Below are positions 34,409-46,418 of a DNA stretch of 64,000 bases, one piece after another. Under the pieces are notes generated by a model that saw only the letters and a program-made list of their open reading frames with translations, searched no databases and was not told the DNA's origin. Source of the stretch: Pararge aegeria. Lineage: Eukaryota > Arthropoda > Insecta > Lepidoptera > Nymphalidae. The stretch covers positions 7,874,001 through 7,938,000 of the forward strand of contig NC_053187.1 in assembly GCF_905163445.1 (NCBI RefSeq), written 5' to 3'. A program made the translations under genes and the position numbers. Each line of letters opens with the position of its first letter. Position 1 is the first letter of the stretch.

Positions 34409-37400
34409 TCATCCCCAACACATTGTCCAATCATCTTTTCTTGTCTGTAGTTTCACTACAATCCTGTATAGGGCCAATGCAGGACCAAGGGGCAGTCCTA
34501 AACCACGAACAATGTCCGCTCGGCGCGCCATACTCAAAGCTTGACCATCAAATTCCTAAAATAAAAAAAATATTTTCCGCTCTATAAATCATAAAAAGAG
34601 AACTAATCATGTTCAATATATAGGAAGAGTTCTAAAGCTATGTCTATCAAATCAGGATTAATTTAAAAATAATTAAGGTGGATTTTAGCTCAATAAGAAA
34701 TTGTACAGCAATATCTATGTTGATTGTGGTGCCATTTCTGTTGCACACAAATCACAAACCAAACAAAACTAAATTGACAGCTCTAAAATAACGGTTATCC
34801 TTTTCTACAGGGAGCATTGTAAATACCTGTTGATTAAGTTAAATTCAAATTCATTTATTTCAAGTAGGCCTACTTTATAAACACTTTTGAAACGTCAAGT
34901 ATGTATCTATGTTTGTAGTGACTCTACCACCGGTTCGGAAAGCAGATTCTACCGAGAAGAGCCGGCAAGAAACACAGTAGTTGCTCTTTAGTTAGGTTCA
35001 GAGTTTTGTGAACAAAAAAATTGGCACCTTTAGCTATGTGCTAATAAATGTATAACGGTTCTAAAGGCTCTGAATATTTTTATTTAACTGCTTGTTGCCT
35101 TATTTTTTTTTTTAAACTCATAAAACGGTTTTTTGTCCAAACAAAAATCTGTTTTATGAGTTTATATCTGGAATCAATAGAAACTAACTGTTTTAAAAAT
35201 TAATATAAGAGTTAATCCATCCAAAATATAATCTATCAAGAAGACTTCACCATTCGGTGGCGCAATTAGTAAATAAAAAATATATAAATGAAATCCGGAG
35301 TATTAATTTTCGTTAAAAGTCATTTAAAGGTTTGGTATATGCACTACCTGCTATATATTTTTGGACGAGATTTAGTCAATTTCTAAGTAACGTTTTAACA
35401 CATTTTTTTGAGAGAGATAATAACATCCAATTAAAAATCGTTTGCAGCCTCAGATGTGCTAGGTGTAATGATTTGAGTTTATTTAGCAGTTTCACTTCTG
35501 TGATAATGTGGGCATAAACATTTGAATATTTACCTGTTCTTTTAAAATTGGGGCTGCTTCAGGAAAATGCTCAGTGAAGTAGTCATATACATCATCTACA
35601 TTCCAGTTACTTATATCTGGTATACTTATATCTATCGGCGTTTCATCAATTAATTTTGTGGCTGCTCTATCTAATTCGTGTGGTTTTAAAAATGGGTCTA
35701 TTGCTGGTGAAGGTTTTTTACAATATTCTATACTATTTATGTTATTTGGTATTATAGCAGGGGATCCCACGACTGTAGGACGGGATTCTAGACAATTATT
35801 GCATTCCCACTGATCCCATGCTTTGAGCCTTTCAGGTATCCGTGGGGTGTGGCATAAGGCATGATATGCATCAGAGCAAATACTGCATACAGTTAATGTA
35901 CCCTGAAATAAAGATAATATATATATTTTTTTCTTTCTTTTTTTGCACTCATTTCAATTATTTGATTAAACATGAAGTTGGAGAGACGGCGGAGCTCGGC
36001 GCGAGCTGGCGGTCGATTTTATACACGCAACTTTTCGAGCCAATAAGCTGTACATAAATGAGTCCTGAATTAAGTTCATTCCTTTTTACAGCAGTTACGT
36101 AAATAATATCTGAATAATGAGTAAATAAAATTGCATTGAACTTACAGCATCATTAGTTTCACAGCAGACTACACAAGTTTTACAATGCGGGCACTGCCAT
36201 GTGTTATCTGGCCGAGGTTTTAAAATACCTGAACCAGATTGTAAACAACTCAAATGAGCTTTATTATTACAATCTCGACACTCTACCAGTCTGTCATTTG
36301 ATCCTCGTGGTTTTTGCACCCTGCAAACTGAGCAGACACCTGATGTTTCGTGAGGTTGGGGTTCATCTTGTTCTATTTCATCTGCACTTCCATCTAATGA
36401 ACGCTGACTATCTGATAAGGGAGTGTCTTCCTTATCTTTGCCTGCTATCATTAATCTCTTCTTTATTGTACTTTTGTTTAGAGATCCAACTGGTCTGCCT
36501 CTTTTACGTTTGCTTGGAACATTATTGTCAGATGGATCAAATACTTTTTTGGCCATTTTACGTCTCTCACCAACTCTTACACCTGCATTGTTGTTTGTAG
36601 TGCTACTGTGTGTGCTATTACTGGATGCTCCACCACCACGTTTTTTAGGTCTACCTCTCATGCGCTGTGGTGAGGACCGACATGAAGAATTGGCTGAAGA
36701 AGTCATCTAAAAGTGAATTCTGTTTAATAGAATATAACTTTTTTAGTTGGGACAGTTTCAATGTACTAACTGATATTTTTTTAAATCAGTTATAATTACT
36801 GTCTAAGTAACATCTAAGCCTTGCCTCACATATTAGTTAAAGTCAAATAAGTAAGTTAAATTAACTGTAAAATAAAATTAAGAAAATATTCAATTGTGTT
36901 GTGTAATTGTCTCAGGAGAGGGTGAGACAACTTATTTGTGCAAAATACCTAGGAAAATAATTGAAAGATTTTTGCATTCCATTTTTAAATTTGTTGCCAA
37001 ATCTAAAGTTAGTCCTAAATAGTTTTCCAATTATCCTATATATACATATAAAAATCCCATTTTACCTTTGTGTTACAATCATTATATTCAAATTTGAAAC
37101 TATCAGAGCTGTCTCCATCATGATCGGCAGGGCCGAGGGCCAAAGTGCCATTTGGTAGCTTAACCAAACTACCTGATGTCAATTCTTTATTAATAATTGT
37201 TTCAAGTTGTTTCTTAGAATATTTGGACTCCTGTGAAGCTGCAACTCTCACAAGATCATCAAATGCAATGCCATTTTCTAAGTAACTTTGATCTTGGTAT
37301 ATTAAAGTTGCGATAGCAGATGTTATAATTCGTCGCTCACTGGTTGCAATAGTTGTATTATTACTCATTTCTGAAAAAAATACAATTTCAATAAAACAGC

Positions 37401-38041
37401 CAATGGTAATACGGTTGTACAAACAATCTTCTAAGCCAAACTGATTCACAATGTTTCCTTTATAAAAGGATCACTTTATTTTGTCTCACAATTAAGTTGT
37501 AATTTCACTTTGATTCATAATTCAATAGAGATATACACAATAGATAATGAGTAAACATTTAGTACATCTTCTGCACATTATTATTTAAAAAAAAAAAAGT
37601 GGTTATGACCTGTTTGATACAGCATTGCACAAATGAAATCCATGTTTGTAAAATTAAATTACCTAATTAATTAAAATCCGTTACATAAATACAAATAATA
37701 AATTTAAAAAAAGCTGTTTCAAAGATAGCGAGATAGCTACCGCTTAAAATAATAAATCTTAAATATTTATTAGCCGAATTTTAAGAGAACTTACTGTTAT
37801 TTTGTGTTGATTTTTTTCGCCACTTTGCTGCGTTTCTGTAGCTTACATTATCTTTATAATCAACTTTATAAATACTTTTTTCCTTCAGACAACGCTTAAG
37901 GTCCGCCTTAGTATCTTTCGGAGCTACTTTATAACACTTTATCATAAACTTACAAATTCTGTTTATATCTGGTCGTGATTTTCGGGAACGTAAATGATCT
38001 ATTGCTGCTAGAATTTGATTTTTATACTTTATCTCTGACAT
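34409..38041 (-). CDS. Winged-helix / AT-hook / tandem-PHD / SAM chromatin protein
   Basis: Five exons join in phase: 38041-37795, 37370-37066, 36706-36146, 35902-35534 and 34555-34409 (TGA), giving 542 residues. Residues ~4-80 resemble the SAMD1-type winged helix that binds CpG DNA (KNQILAAIDHLRSRKSRPD). Residues ~90-170 form a second winged-helix-like region (HAT KAT6/H15-like). Two AT-hooks (RGRP) are at ~201-204 and 253-256. A first PHD finger begins CSVCRVQK at ~309 and runs to WQCPHCKTC; a second follows (CETNDAGTLTVCSIC, YHALCHTP, WECNNC), as in the double PHD of KAT6/DPF/PHF10. Residues ~470-535 are a SAM domain (WNVDDVYDYF, GLGLPLGPALAL). No acetyltransferase domain follows, so this is a reader/adaptor, not KAT6 itself. 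A minus-strand AATAAA (34395-34390) begins 13 bases after the stop. Confidence 0.92.
34846..35000 (-). repeat. 3' tail of the CR1/Jockey-like LINE
   Basis: Same family as 1985-2228 and 59338-59600 (blocks ATTTCAAGTAGGCCTAC, GGTTCGGAAAGCAGATT, AGAGCCGGCAAGAAAC). It lies in the last intron of the PHD/SAM gene. Confidence 0.65.
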
Positions 38042-38880
38042 TTCTAGAATAAAATTAACTTTTTTTAAGACTTCATTTCGATGAGACGACAGTACAAAAT
38101 TTACTTTTCATTAAAAAAATACCTGAGCAAATGCATGCCGATAAATTTAAACACTTTCGCTTAAATATTCTGCAATAAATAACATATTTTACAAATAAAG
38201 ACAAATCAAGTTAATGGTCCGAAATATCTTTTTAGGAGTTGATCCGCTTTTCGTAAACAAGTGGCAAACAAGAAGAAACTAAAATAGACCTTAGAGCCTT
38301 AATCCGTGACTGTACCTGTACGTGCCTATATATGCCTGTGTCAATATGTGCCTCTACTGATATAGGTATCGATATTTTTATATCGATATAATCGCTTCGG
38401 ACTGCTTCCACCGTGTTACCAATTTTCATCCAAAATCGCGAACTATTTTGCCTAAACTAATATATAACTAATATGATATATAAAAAGTTAAATATGATAC
38501 TAGCTAACACAAGAAGATAAAATATTTCATTTTCACATTTAATACTCTATTTTGTTCTGTTGTAAAAATTTAAATAAAATTGCATCATTTTTTACTCCCT
38601 TCCATGTAAATTTTTTTTTAAAGTGGTGAAAGGCTTACCAGAATAGCAAACGAAATAGGACGTTATTAAGACAGTCATGACAAGTATTAAATAAGTTTAG
38701 TTGTGCTGTAAAATGAAAAAATAGAAGTATCCAATGAAAAATATCGATATTTTTCCATGAGCCTGCAAGCCTCTAAACTCCTGTCTTATATTTCAACTGT
38801 CAATGTCATACGAAATAACCTCCAAAATGAACCGTAAATTACTACTTCGATGTTTACATTTGTAATTAATTAAAAAAAAA
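38042..38880. promoter_or_regulatory. Bidirectional promoter with three TATCGATA (DRE) motifs
   Basis: Start codons of the PHD/SAM gene (38041, minus) and ERAL1 (38881, plus) face away over 839 bp. TATCGATA is found at 38367-38374, 38381-38388 and 38742-38749. In Drosophila this is the DREF-binding element of housekeeping and replication promoters. Use of DREF here is inferred. Confidence 0.65.
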
Positions 38881-41800
38881 ATGTCTACACTGGTTTTGAT
38901 TTCGTTGCACCTGAGAGGTCATAATTTTAATATATTGAGAACATTGTCGTACTCCTCACAGCCTAAACGTGACTTTAAAAAAGACCTTTGTAAAGTGGTT
39001 AACGTTGCAATCATAGGAGCTCCAAATGCTGGAAAAAGTACTCTAATTAATAAAATTACTGAGCGAAAGGTATGTTATTTTAATTTGTTTTTAATACAAA
39101 ATGTATACGCTTTGCTTTTACCGGCTTTATTTTGGTCTAGATGTACTTGTGGTAGAAAGTAACTATTTTAATTTCAGTAATTTAATTTCAGATATGTGCA
39201 GCTTCCAATAAAGTACATACTACTACAAAGTTAGTGAGGGCAATCTGTTTTGAGAACGACACACAAATTGTATTTTTGGACACACCAGGCATAGTAACTG
39301 AGAAAGAACAAAAAAAGTAGGTGTAGTTAATTTATTACAGATTCTCCACAATCAGTTGTTCAAACACCTCTCTTCTTCAACCTTATAATAAAACAACCAT
39401 TTGCTGGTGCATTGGCAATTTGTAGTTTTTTAATTAGTTTTCGTTTTGCCACCATGTTAAATTATATAGTTGACCCAAACTCATTTAATTTTTAATATAT
39501 TGATTAATTCTGGAAGAAAATTTAATGTTATATACCATTGATGATAAAACTTTTTATTTAAATAAGAATTCATACTGCTTAAATTAAATTTTATAAAATT
39601 TAGAACACAACAACTGCTATTGTGACTTAACTATGAAGTAATAATGAGTACTTTAATCATGAAGTACATACTTTCTATGTATCATAGCTCAGTGCACACT
39701 CAGTTATAAATTTTATAGGCAAAATTATGCTACTTTGGGTTAAATTATTCAAATTTTCTTAGGATCTCCTTTTTTTTTTGGAGATAAATTATAGCCTGTG
39801 TTTCTGTATTCACTGATTAATTTAATAATTTAGCAAAAAAATGATTAAAATCTGGTTCATACTTTTGGAGCCCATTGGGTACTAGCACAGTTACATTAGC
39901 TAAAAATAACAATTAATGTTTATACAGGAATAGGATTAGTATAATTATACATATTGTCCAATCTGTTTTGAATCTGGTTTTTTTACTAAACATATTAGGT
40001 ACAATACAATATATTATACAACTACAATATCAATGATATTGGTTTATGATTTACTTATAAATATCAATCTACGTTAAGTTATTGAATGGTTAGGTTAGGC
40101 CAGTTATCATGTCAGCCAATGGACGTCCACTGCTGGACATAGTCTTTTTTGGGGAGTTCCAAATACCATGGTCTTGGTTAGTCATGTTATTATTTAGTTC
40201 TTGTGAGACTATACAGATTGCCATCTAGCCCAAATTGGAGCATGTGTTATGAGCACTAAGATAACTAATGAATATTTATATCAATAATATACATAAATAC
40301 TTATCGTCTATAGATGAACACCCAGTCATTTTTCAGTTGTGGAAATCCCACCCACAGCCTTGGACTTTGACACCACACTGCCCACTGCCCCAATCGGTAG
40401 TCTATTCTGTTAAATTTAGATAAAGTGGGTTGATTAACAAATTTGTTATGATCAGTATTCTCACCATTAAATTCACATTGTCGCTGTCATTATACAAAAT
40501 TAATCTACGAAAAGTTAGTACACTTACCCATATTTTTTGTACATCTTCCAGGTATAACTTGCCAGATTCCATGCTTGCAGCTTGTCAGAAGAGTTTAAGG
40601 TGTGCCGATGTTATTGGAGTAGTCCATGACATATCTAATAAATGGACGAAGGACAGTCTACACAATGATGTCATTAATATGTTAGAAATGGTTGAAAATA
40701 TACCAAGCTTTTTGATTATTAATAAGGTAGGTAATAAACTGTCTACCTTGCATCTATAGATTGTCTTTAGTTGGTGATCATTATGCTTTTTATGTTAGCC
40801 CAAGCAATGATGCATACTAAGATGGTACCAGGCTAACCTGTTAGGGTTACGGCAGTTTTATTAGGTAAACCTATACCCCTAATTGGTTTCTATGGGAAAT
40901 CGTACCTGAACGCTAAATCGATTAGCGGCACGTCTTTGTTAGTAGGCTGCATTCTCCCACCAGACAAGACTGGAGAAAATTCAGATATCATGAATTTCCA
41001 AAGTGCCACTTGCGTGGAATCGTACCCGCCACTTCCCACTTAAAAACCACAGAGCTCACCGCTGCGTCAGAGAATTAGTCAAAATAGCATCCAGGTGTTC
41101 TTTCTAATTTTCTCTAATTTATTGTCCTTTAGGGGTAAGCAATTGAGTTCATTTATATTCAGATAACATCACACCTATCAAAATCTAATTTAATATAACC
41201 TTGCCAACAGCCCTATACCAATCTAGATGCAACTTATTGTTTTACTGAAAAATAACAGCATCTTTTCCTTATTACTTTTGATTATTTTCGTCAACAATTG
41301 GCTTTATCTGCATAAACTATGGGTATAACTAACTATTGCATTACGGAGAGTGTGGTTTCTGTGCAACTTCAAATGTAACAATGGCTATATTTACGGTACT
41401 CTTAATATTTAGTAGAGATTATTTTGTTCTGTTCTAGGTTGATATGCTGAAATCTAAAAAACAGTTATTATCAATAATTAGAAATCTTACAAATGGTGCT
41501 ATCGCCGGAAATCCAATACCAAATGCAAATAAATACAAAAAAATTGAAGAAAGAGGTTATAGTCATTTCTCTGATGTGTTCTTGGTGTCAGCACTGAATG
41601 GTGATGGTGTAAGTGACATAAAGGTAAGGCTGTTTGTTTCACACTACAAGATTTAATAAGTATCATCTTACTATCTCAGGAATAACAGACAGCATTCTCT
41701 TTCTGAGAGGTGACCCTTGACCCAAAACCGCCAATACGTAGAACGGGACGGGAAGAGTAACACCACGAAATATTAATTTTAAACTTAATGTAGATAATAA

Positions 41801-44271
41801 AGCCTTAACAACAGATTTCGAGGTGGCTACTGCTTTTGAAACCTTCTTTACCAACATTCCCGTCTCCACAACAGAATCATTAAACTCTTCACCAGATATG
41901 GCTCTCTCTCTATTAAAGGAAAATGTGCCTGAGTGTAACCATTCTTTTAAATTCACGCATGTTAGTGGCTCTGACGTTATTAAAGCCTTTAAATTATTAA
42001 TTAATAAAAAAACAAATGATCTGTGGGGCATTTCCGTAAACGTTGTCAAATCATTAATTGATATTGTTGCACCCGATTTAGCCTTAATATTTAATAATTG
42101 TATAGATTGTGGTGTGTTTCCTGACTTAATGAAACTTAGTAAAATAGTTCCATTGTTTAAATCGGGTAGTACTTCTGACCCCACTAACTTTAGACCAGTA
42201 TCCGTACTACCCACTTTCAGTAAAATCTTTGAAAAACTCATTTTAAATCAATTACTTTACCATTTTCATAAGTATAATTTACTTCATATTAAGCAATTTG
42301 GTTTCACACGGGGTCGCTCAACAATCGACGCAGGTGTTGAGCTAATACAAAACATATTTGAAGCCTGGGAGGAGTCACGTGATGCACTTGGTGTGTTCTG
42401 TGACTTATCTAAGGCGTTTGATTGTGTTCAACACGAAACGTTAGTTAGGAAACTACACCACTATGGAATTCAGGGTGTAGCTCTAGACTTAATGAGTAAC
42501 TATCTACGCGATAGAATTCAGAAAGTCGACGTGAATGGAAAACGGTCTAATGGATCAGTTATGAAAATAGGTGTCCCACAGGGGTCTATATTAGGACCAT
42601 TTCTGTTCCTTATTTACATTAATGACCTTCCTTACCTTGCCAAGGATAAACACGGGATAGTTCTGTTTGCCGATGATACATCACTGACTTTTAAAATAAA
42701 TCGACGTGAACTAGCTTTTGACGACGTAAACAACTCTCTCGCTAAAGTGGTACAGTGGTTTGAAGCTAATAATTTGGTTCTTAACGGAAAAAAAACCAAG
42801 TGTATAAAATTCACTTTACCTAATGTTAAACACGTGAAAACCACTGTACTACTTAATAATGAGGAACTGAAACTGGAGGATACGACAGTTTTTCTAGGAA
42901 TAACGTTAGATTCTAAACTTCAATGGGGCCCTCATGTAAATAATTTATCGAACAGGCTTAGTTCTGCTGCCTATGCGGTAAAGAAGATACGCCATATGAC
43001 CGACGTAAAAACTGCTAGACTGGTATATTTTAGTTACTTTCACAGCATTATGTCATATGGAATTTTACTTTGGGGTAATGCTGCTGATATTAGCACTATT
43101 TTCGTGCTGCAGAAGAGGGCTGTTCGTTCTATCTACAAAATGGGTCCGAGAGAGTCATTGAGAGATAAATTTAAAGATTTTAAAATAATGACAGTGTATA
43201 TAGTCAGTACATATTTGAAAATTTAATGTACGTCCATAAAAACATTTCTAAATTTAAGAAAAAATGTGACTGCAATAATTTAAACATTAGAAGTAAGAAT
43301 AAACTTACAGTGCAATATACTAGGTTACATAAAATTCATAATTCGTTTAAAGGAAATTGCATACAATTCTACAATAAACTACCAATTGACATCTTGGAGA
43401 TGTCTCTTAAAAAGTTCAAAGTTTGTATTAAACGTAAGCTTATAGAAAAGTCCTATTATAGTATAAAGGACTACGTAAACGATAAAAAAGCTTGGGTGTA
43501 AATTATTGCTCTAACCAGGTTGCTCTTCTAATAATTTAAAATTACATTGTGAGATGGCGATAACAAAAAAAAGAAAAAAAAAAACACCCGGCTAAGTTTG
43601 TTGTGGGCTTCTTCTTAGACCGGGACGCGTTTGGAACCCTCGTAGCTTTAGTTTTAAGTTTACGAATGTGGTTATCGCCATCATCTCACTACCGTGTAAT
43701 TCTTATGTACGCATCAAAAGTGCCACCTGTGGGCCTACTTGAATAAAGATATTTTTGACTTTGACTTTGACTTTGTAGTTAACTACATATTGGCGGTTTT
43801 GGGTCGAATTGGTTGGACCTGTTAATTTATTTGTAACGCACGTTCATTTTTCATGATTCTTTAAATTGCACCTTTATTTTCCAGAAATATCTCATAGAAA
43901 ATTCAAAAACTCGATCTTTACATTACTCTTCGTCCGAATGGTCTGACCAAACACCTGAAATATTAATAGAAGAAGCGGTGCGAGCGAAGTTTTTAGACTT
44001 CCTAGCGCAAGAGATTCCATACAACTTGAAAACGCAGCTAGAATATTTCGATGATGCAAAACATGACGATAAAATTATTTGTTCAGTTTCCGTAGAATGC
44101 CCCACAGACAGACTCGCTAGGTTGATAAGCGGTGCAGGTGGAGGAAGGCTACAGCAGATAAAGTCACATGTAAGAAATGATCTAATTGACATGTTTAAGA
44201 AGACTGTAGTTATAGATATCCGATTAAAAGTGAAAAGTAAAGCGCCTTCGGAAGAATCATTAAGATTTTAG
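38881..44271 (+). CDS. ERAL1: ERAL1, mitochondrial Era-like GTPase
   Basis: Five exons join in phase: 38881-39069, 39192-39316, 40552-40726, 41438-41623 and 43885-44271 (TAG), giving 353 residues. Era GTPases bind the 3' end of small-subunit rRNA (12S in mitochondria) and help assemble the small subunit. The G motifs are complete: G1 GAPNAGKST (46-54), G2 in TTT (73-75), G3 DTPG (93-96), G4 NKVD (162-165, split by intron 3) and G5 SAL (214-216). The C-terminal KH domain has GAGG at 308-311, the GxxG RNA-binding loop, followed by a helix and the VVIDIRLKVK strand as in bacterial Era. The N terminus (~40 residues, Ser/Arg/Lys-rich, no Asp/Glu until residue 31) fits a mitochondrial presequence. 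AATAAA follows at 44314. Intron 4 holds a 2 kb LINE. Confidence 0.95.
39598..39860 (+). repeat. Unclassified repeat F, copy 1 (ERAL1 intron 2)
   Basis: Blocks AACTGCTATTGTGACTTAAC, TAATGAGTACTTTAATCAT, TTAGGATCTCC and GGAGATAAATTATAGCC recur in the same order at 57015-57310. No coding sequence. Confidence 0.6.
40197..40400 (-). repeat. SINE family 2, minus orientation (ERAL1 intron 2)
   Basis: TTGCCATCTAGCCCAAATTG is the reversed tail block. CATTTTTCAGTTGTGGAAAT and GCCCACTGCCCCAATCGG are the reversed head. Confidence 0.65.
40801..41083 (-). repeat. SINE family 1, minus orientation (ERAL1 intron 3)
   Basis: Runs from the reversed tail (TACTAAGATGGTACCAGGCT) to the reversed tRNA-like head (GAGCTCACCGCTGCGTCAG). 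The B-box region reads GGAATCGTACCCGCC. Confidence 0.65.
41720..41740. repeat. Left inverted repeat around the ERAL1-intron LINE
   Basis: ACCCAAAACCGCCAATACGT here pairs with 43784-43805 (complement with a single mismatch over 21 bases). The LINE fills the space between the arms. Confidence 0.8.
41741..43782 (+). mobile_element. 5'-truncated LINE with reverse transcriptase (CR1/Jockey group)
   Basis: An open frame from ~41742 to 43226 codes for a reverse transcriptase: PLFKSG, NFRPVSVLP, KQFGFTRGRSTIDA, VFCDLSKAFDCVQHETL (motif A, first catalytic Asp), GVPQGSILGPFLFLIYINDL, then LFADDTSLTF (motif C with the FADD active site) and FLGITLDSKLQW. A small indel near 43195-43205 shifts the frame, and the C-terminal part continues in the next frame to 43501 (MYVHKNISKFKKKC, then FYNKLPIDIL). 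The endonuclease and ORF1 are missing. The 3' end is GGGCCTACTTGAATAAAGAT and three TTTGAC repeats. It sits in sense orientation in ERAL1 intron 4. The same 3' end recurs at 55303-55655. Confidence 0.9.
43784..43805. repeat. Right inverted repeat around the ERAL1-intron LINE
   Basis: TACATATTGGCGGTTTTGGG is the complement of 41720-41740 with one mismatch. It begins within ~8 bases of the end of the LINE tail. Confidence 0.8.
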
Positions 44272-44313
44272 AATAGGTGTATAATTGTTCTGTTTCGTTT
44301 ATTATAAGCAATC

Positions 44314-44319
44314 AATAAA
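44314..44319 (+). terminator. Poly(A) signal of ERAL1
   Basis: AATAAA 43 bases after the ERAL1 stop. Confidence 0.75.
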
Positions 44320-44639
44320 TAGGAAATACTAAGCAATTGTCTACTGTTTTAATTATTTGCCGTCGCCGCACACTGGTTTGCGACAGACGTGAATCCCGTT
44401 TTCTAATTTAATCTATAAAAGTTTTACTGTCGTGACATACCTACGTAATAACCATGCGGATTGGATTTTAGAACGCAAAGTTGCAAGTTGTAGCCGAATA
44501 TAACCAAAAACCTATACTGGACGAATTATGAAAAACCTGCGATTACCGAAATACAATAACAACGCTTCCTTGCTCCGGGTTGGTACGGAGAATTTATTAA
44601 GAAAAAAATTTATAAGGATTGTCGGGAGGAGATCGCTTA

Positions 44640-44975
44640 AAGCGAAAACACCGCTATATTATGAAAAATTAAGCTTAATTAGCTATAATCCGCGAAAAGC
44701 AGGAGAATCTGTGTGGTGTAATTTATAATTTCTTCAATCCTTATACTCCACACCAAACAGATCTTGGCAATGTACTCTCTACGCACGTTTCGCTCCGAAA
44801 CCGGAGCATCCTCAGGATATGTTGACTTTCAGTGAATAATTGTTTTTAACAATTATTTTACAATTACACAGGGTTGATCTCGGGCTTTTCGCGCAGTACC
44901 TATAGCAACTTAAGCTTAATTTTCATAATATATCATGGATTTCCGCAAAGTAACGCCTGCTTCTATCCAATATCC
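44640..44975. mobile_element. MITE family C, both arms
   Basis: The left arm (44655-44720) has TTAAGCTTAATTAGCTAT then CCGCGAAAAGCAGGAGAATC. The right arm (44880-44965) has the reverse: GGGCTTTTCGCGCAGTAC, AGCAACTTAAGCTTAATTTTC and TTTCCGCAAAGTAACGCCTG. The middle carries a conserved TACGCACGTTTCGCTCCGAA block. It starts ~370 bp after the ERAL1 stop. Confidence 0.7.
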
Positions 44976-45108
44976 AATATTCGAAAAGACCGCCTTTGCA
45001 CATTTTTTTTTCTGCTTAGCTTTATCATTCAATCTTTTGTTTTCTCAGTAATTTGTGCTATTAAGACCAATCTACTCACTAAGTACCTACTTAGATACGA
45101 GAAATATA

Positions 45109-45212
45109 TTAATTTAAAAGAATTGAATAATTCCAAAAAATATATAGACAGCTACCTAGCTACCTAGCTATCTAAATATTTTTTGGAATCATTCAATTCT
45201 TTTAAATTAACA
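45109..45212. repeat. Long AT-rich hairpin
   Basis: Arms 45109-45143 (TTAATTTAAAAGAATTGAAT...) and 45175-45211 are ~35-bp inverted repeats with 1-2 mismatches. The loop holds three CTACCTAG-type tandem repeats. Confidence 0.8.
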
Positions 45213-45439
45213 AATTTCAAGCCGTTTTAGAAAACAATACCAGTGGATGTTTCATGCAAAGGTATATTGAATTACTAATATACTACGCTCACTGCTACTG
45301 AACGTACCGGTCTAAGGAATATAAAACAGTAACAAAATGTTAACATTAAGTATATATTATAGTAATACTGGTATGTACAGTTACAGCGATGGTAGTAGTA
45401 CAGTTAATATCTTTAGCTTATATGTTTACTGTGGTGGTA

Positions 45440-45570
45440 GGTTGTAACACAGCTCGGTCGTAGCATACCTACCGGTCTATATTTACAGACTACGCACACT
45501 TCAGGGTAGGTTAATTGCGGTAAATCAAACAGCCCGTTGCTAATTTAATTAGGACTCAACTCGTATTACT
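45440..45570. repeat. Duplicated block G, diverged copy
   Basis: GGTTAATTGCGGTAAATCAA followed by TTGCTAATTTAATTAGGA is a diverged version of a block present at 46540-46590 and 50235-50280. Confidence 0.5.
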
Positions 45571-46418
45571 AGGTATTAGATACACCTATGAATACTATCT
45601 CATGTCCATGATCGTAATCGAACATGCTAACGACTGAACCTGCGAGTCAGGTAAAATGGTTAATGAAATCAATTCATAGTTATACATCTGTTGTTTATGA
45701 AGGTATTAAAATACGAATTTGTTTGACTCGTGTTATAAAAGTATCACATGAATGTTTTAATACCTAAGTAATTATTAACAGACATACAAGATTTTATCTA
45801 CGCCTATAATATGGATCCTGATCCTCATTCTGAAACAGTTAGCTTACTGTGAAGTAGATTGCTGGATATGTCTTTTGCAGCGTTTAAAATATTTGGCGGT
45901 GTACCTACTGTCAAAACTTCAGCCGCTCTTTTTTTGTAAACAAAACAATAAAAATATCGAAAAAAGAAAAATGGCGGGGATGCGAATAGCCTACTTTTTT
46001 TTACAGCATTTTTTGTTCTTTTTTTGAAATTTATACAGATACCACGCATCGAGCAGTAAGAATGTGGCCCGGAGTAAACCCTTTGCGCAGAAAGGATCGC
46101 AAAAAAAACAAAGGAGTGTCATTATGAAATTCAGTAGGTACAATATTAGGTACTTATCATCCGTTTGCATGATATTGTGGTTATTAGGACATTGGGTGTT
46201 TTAGTATTGGCAGTAAGCTGTTTCAGAATCTTCTATAGAGGGATTAAAGCAGGGGGATCTACTCCTATGCATATTTTTAATCTACCTATACATATTTTAT
46301 ACACTTATTAATTAACACTTAACTACTAGTTTGCAGGACCTGTAGCACATTAACTTGATAAAATTTGGACCTTTTTAAATCTCATACATTTTAGAACACT
46401 TTTATTATAGTTTTTTTT

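Noticed and set aside
36199..36710. Long plus-strand frames (133 and 95 codons)
   Set aside because: Antisense shadows of exon 3 of the PHD/SAM gene, which has clear domains and splice sites.
41663..42241. 192-codon minus-strand frame
   Set aside because: Antisense shadow of the LINE reverse transcriptase.
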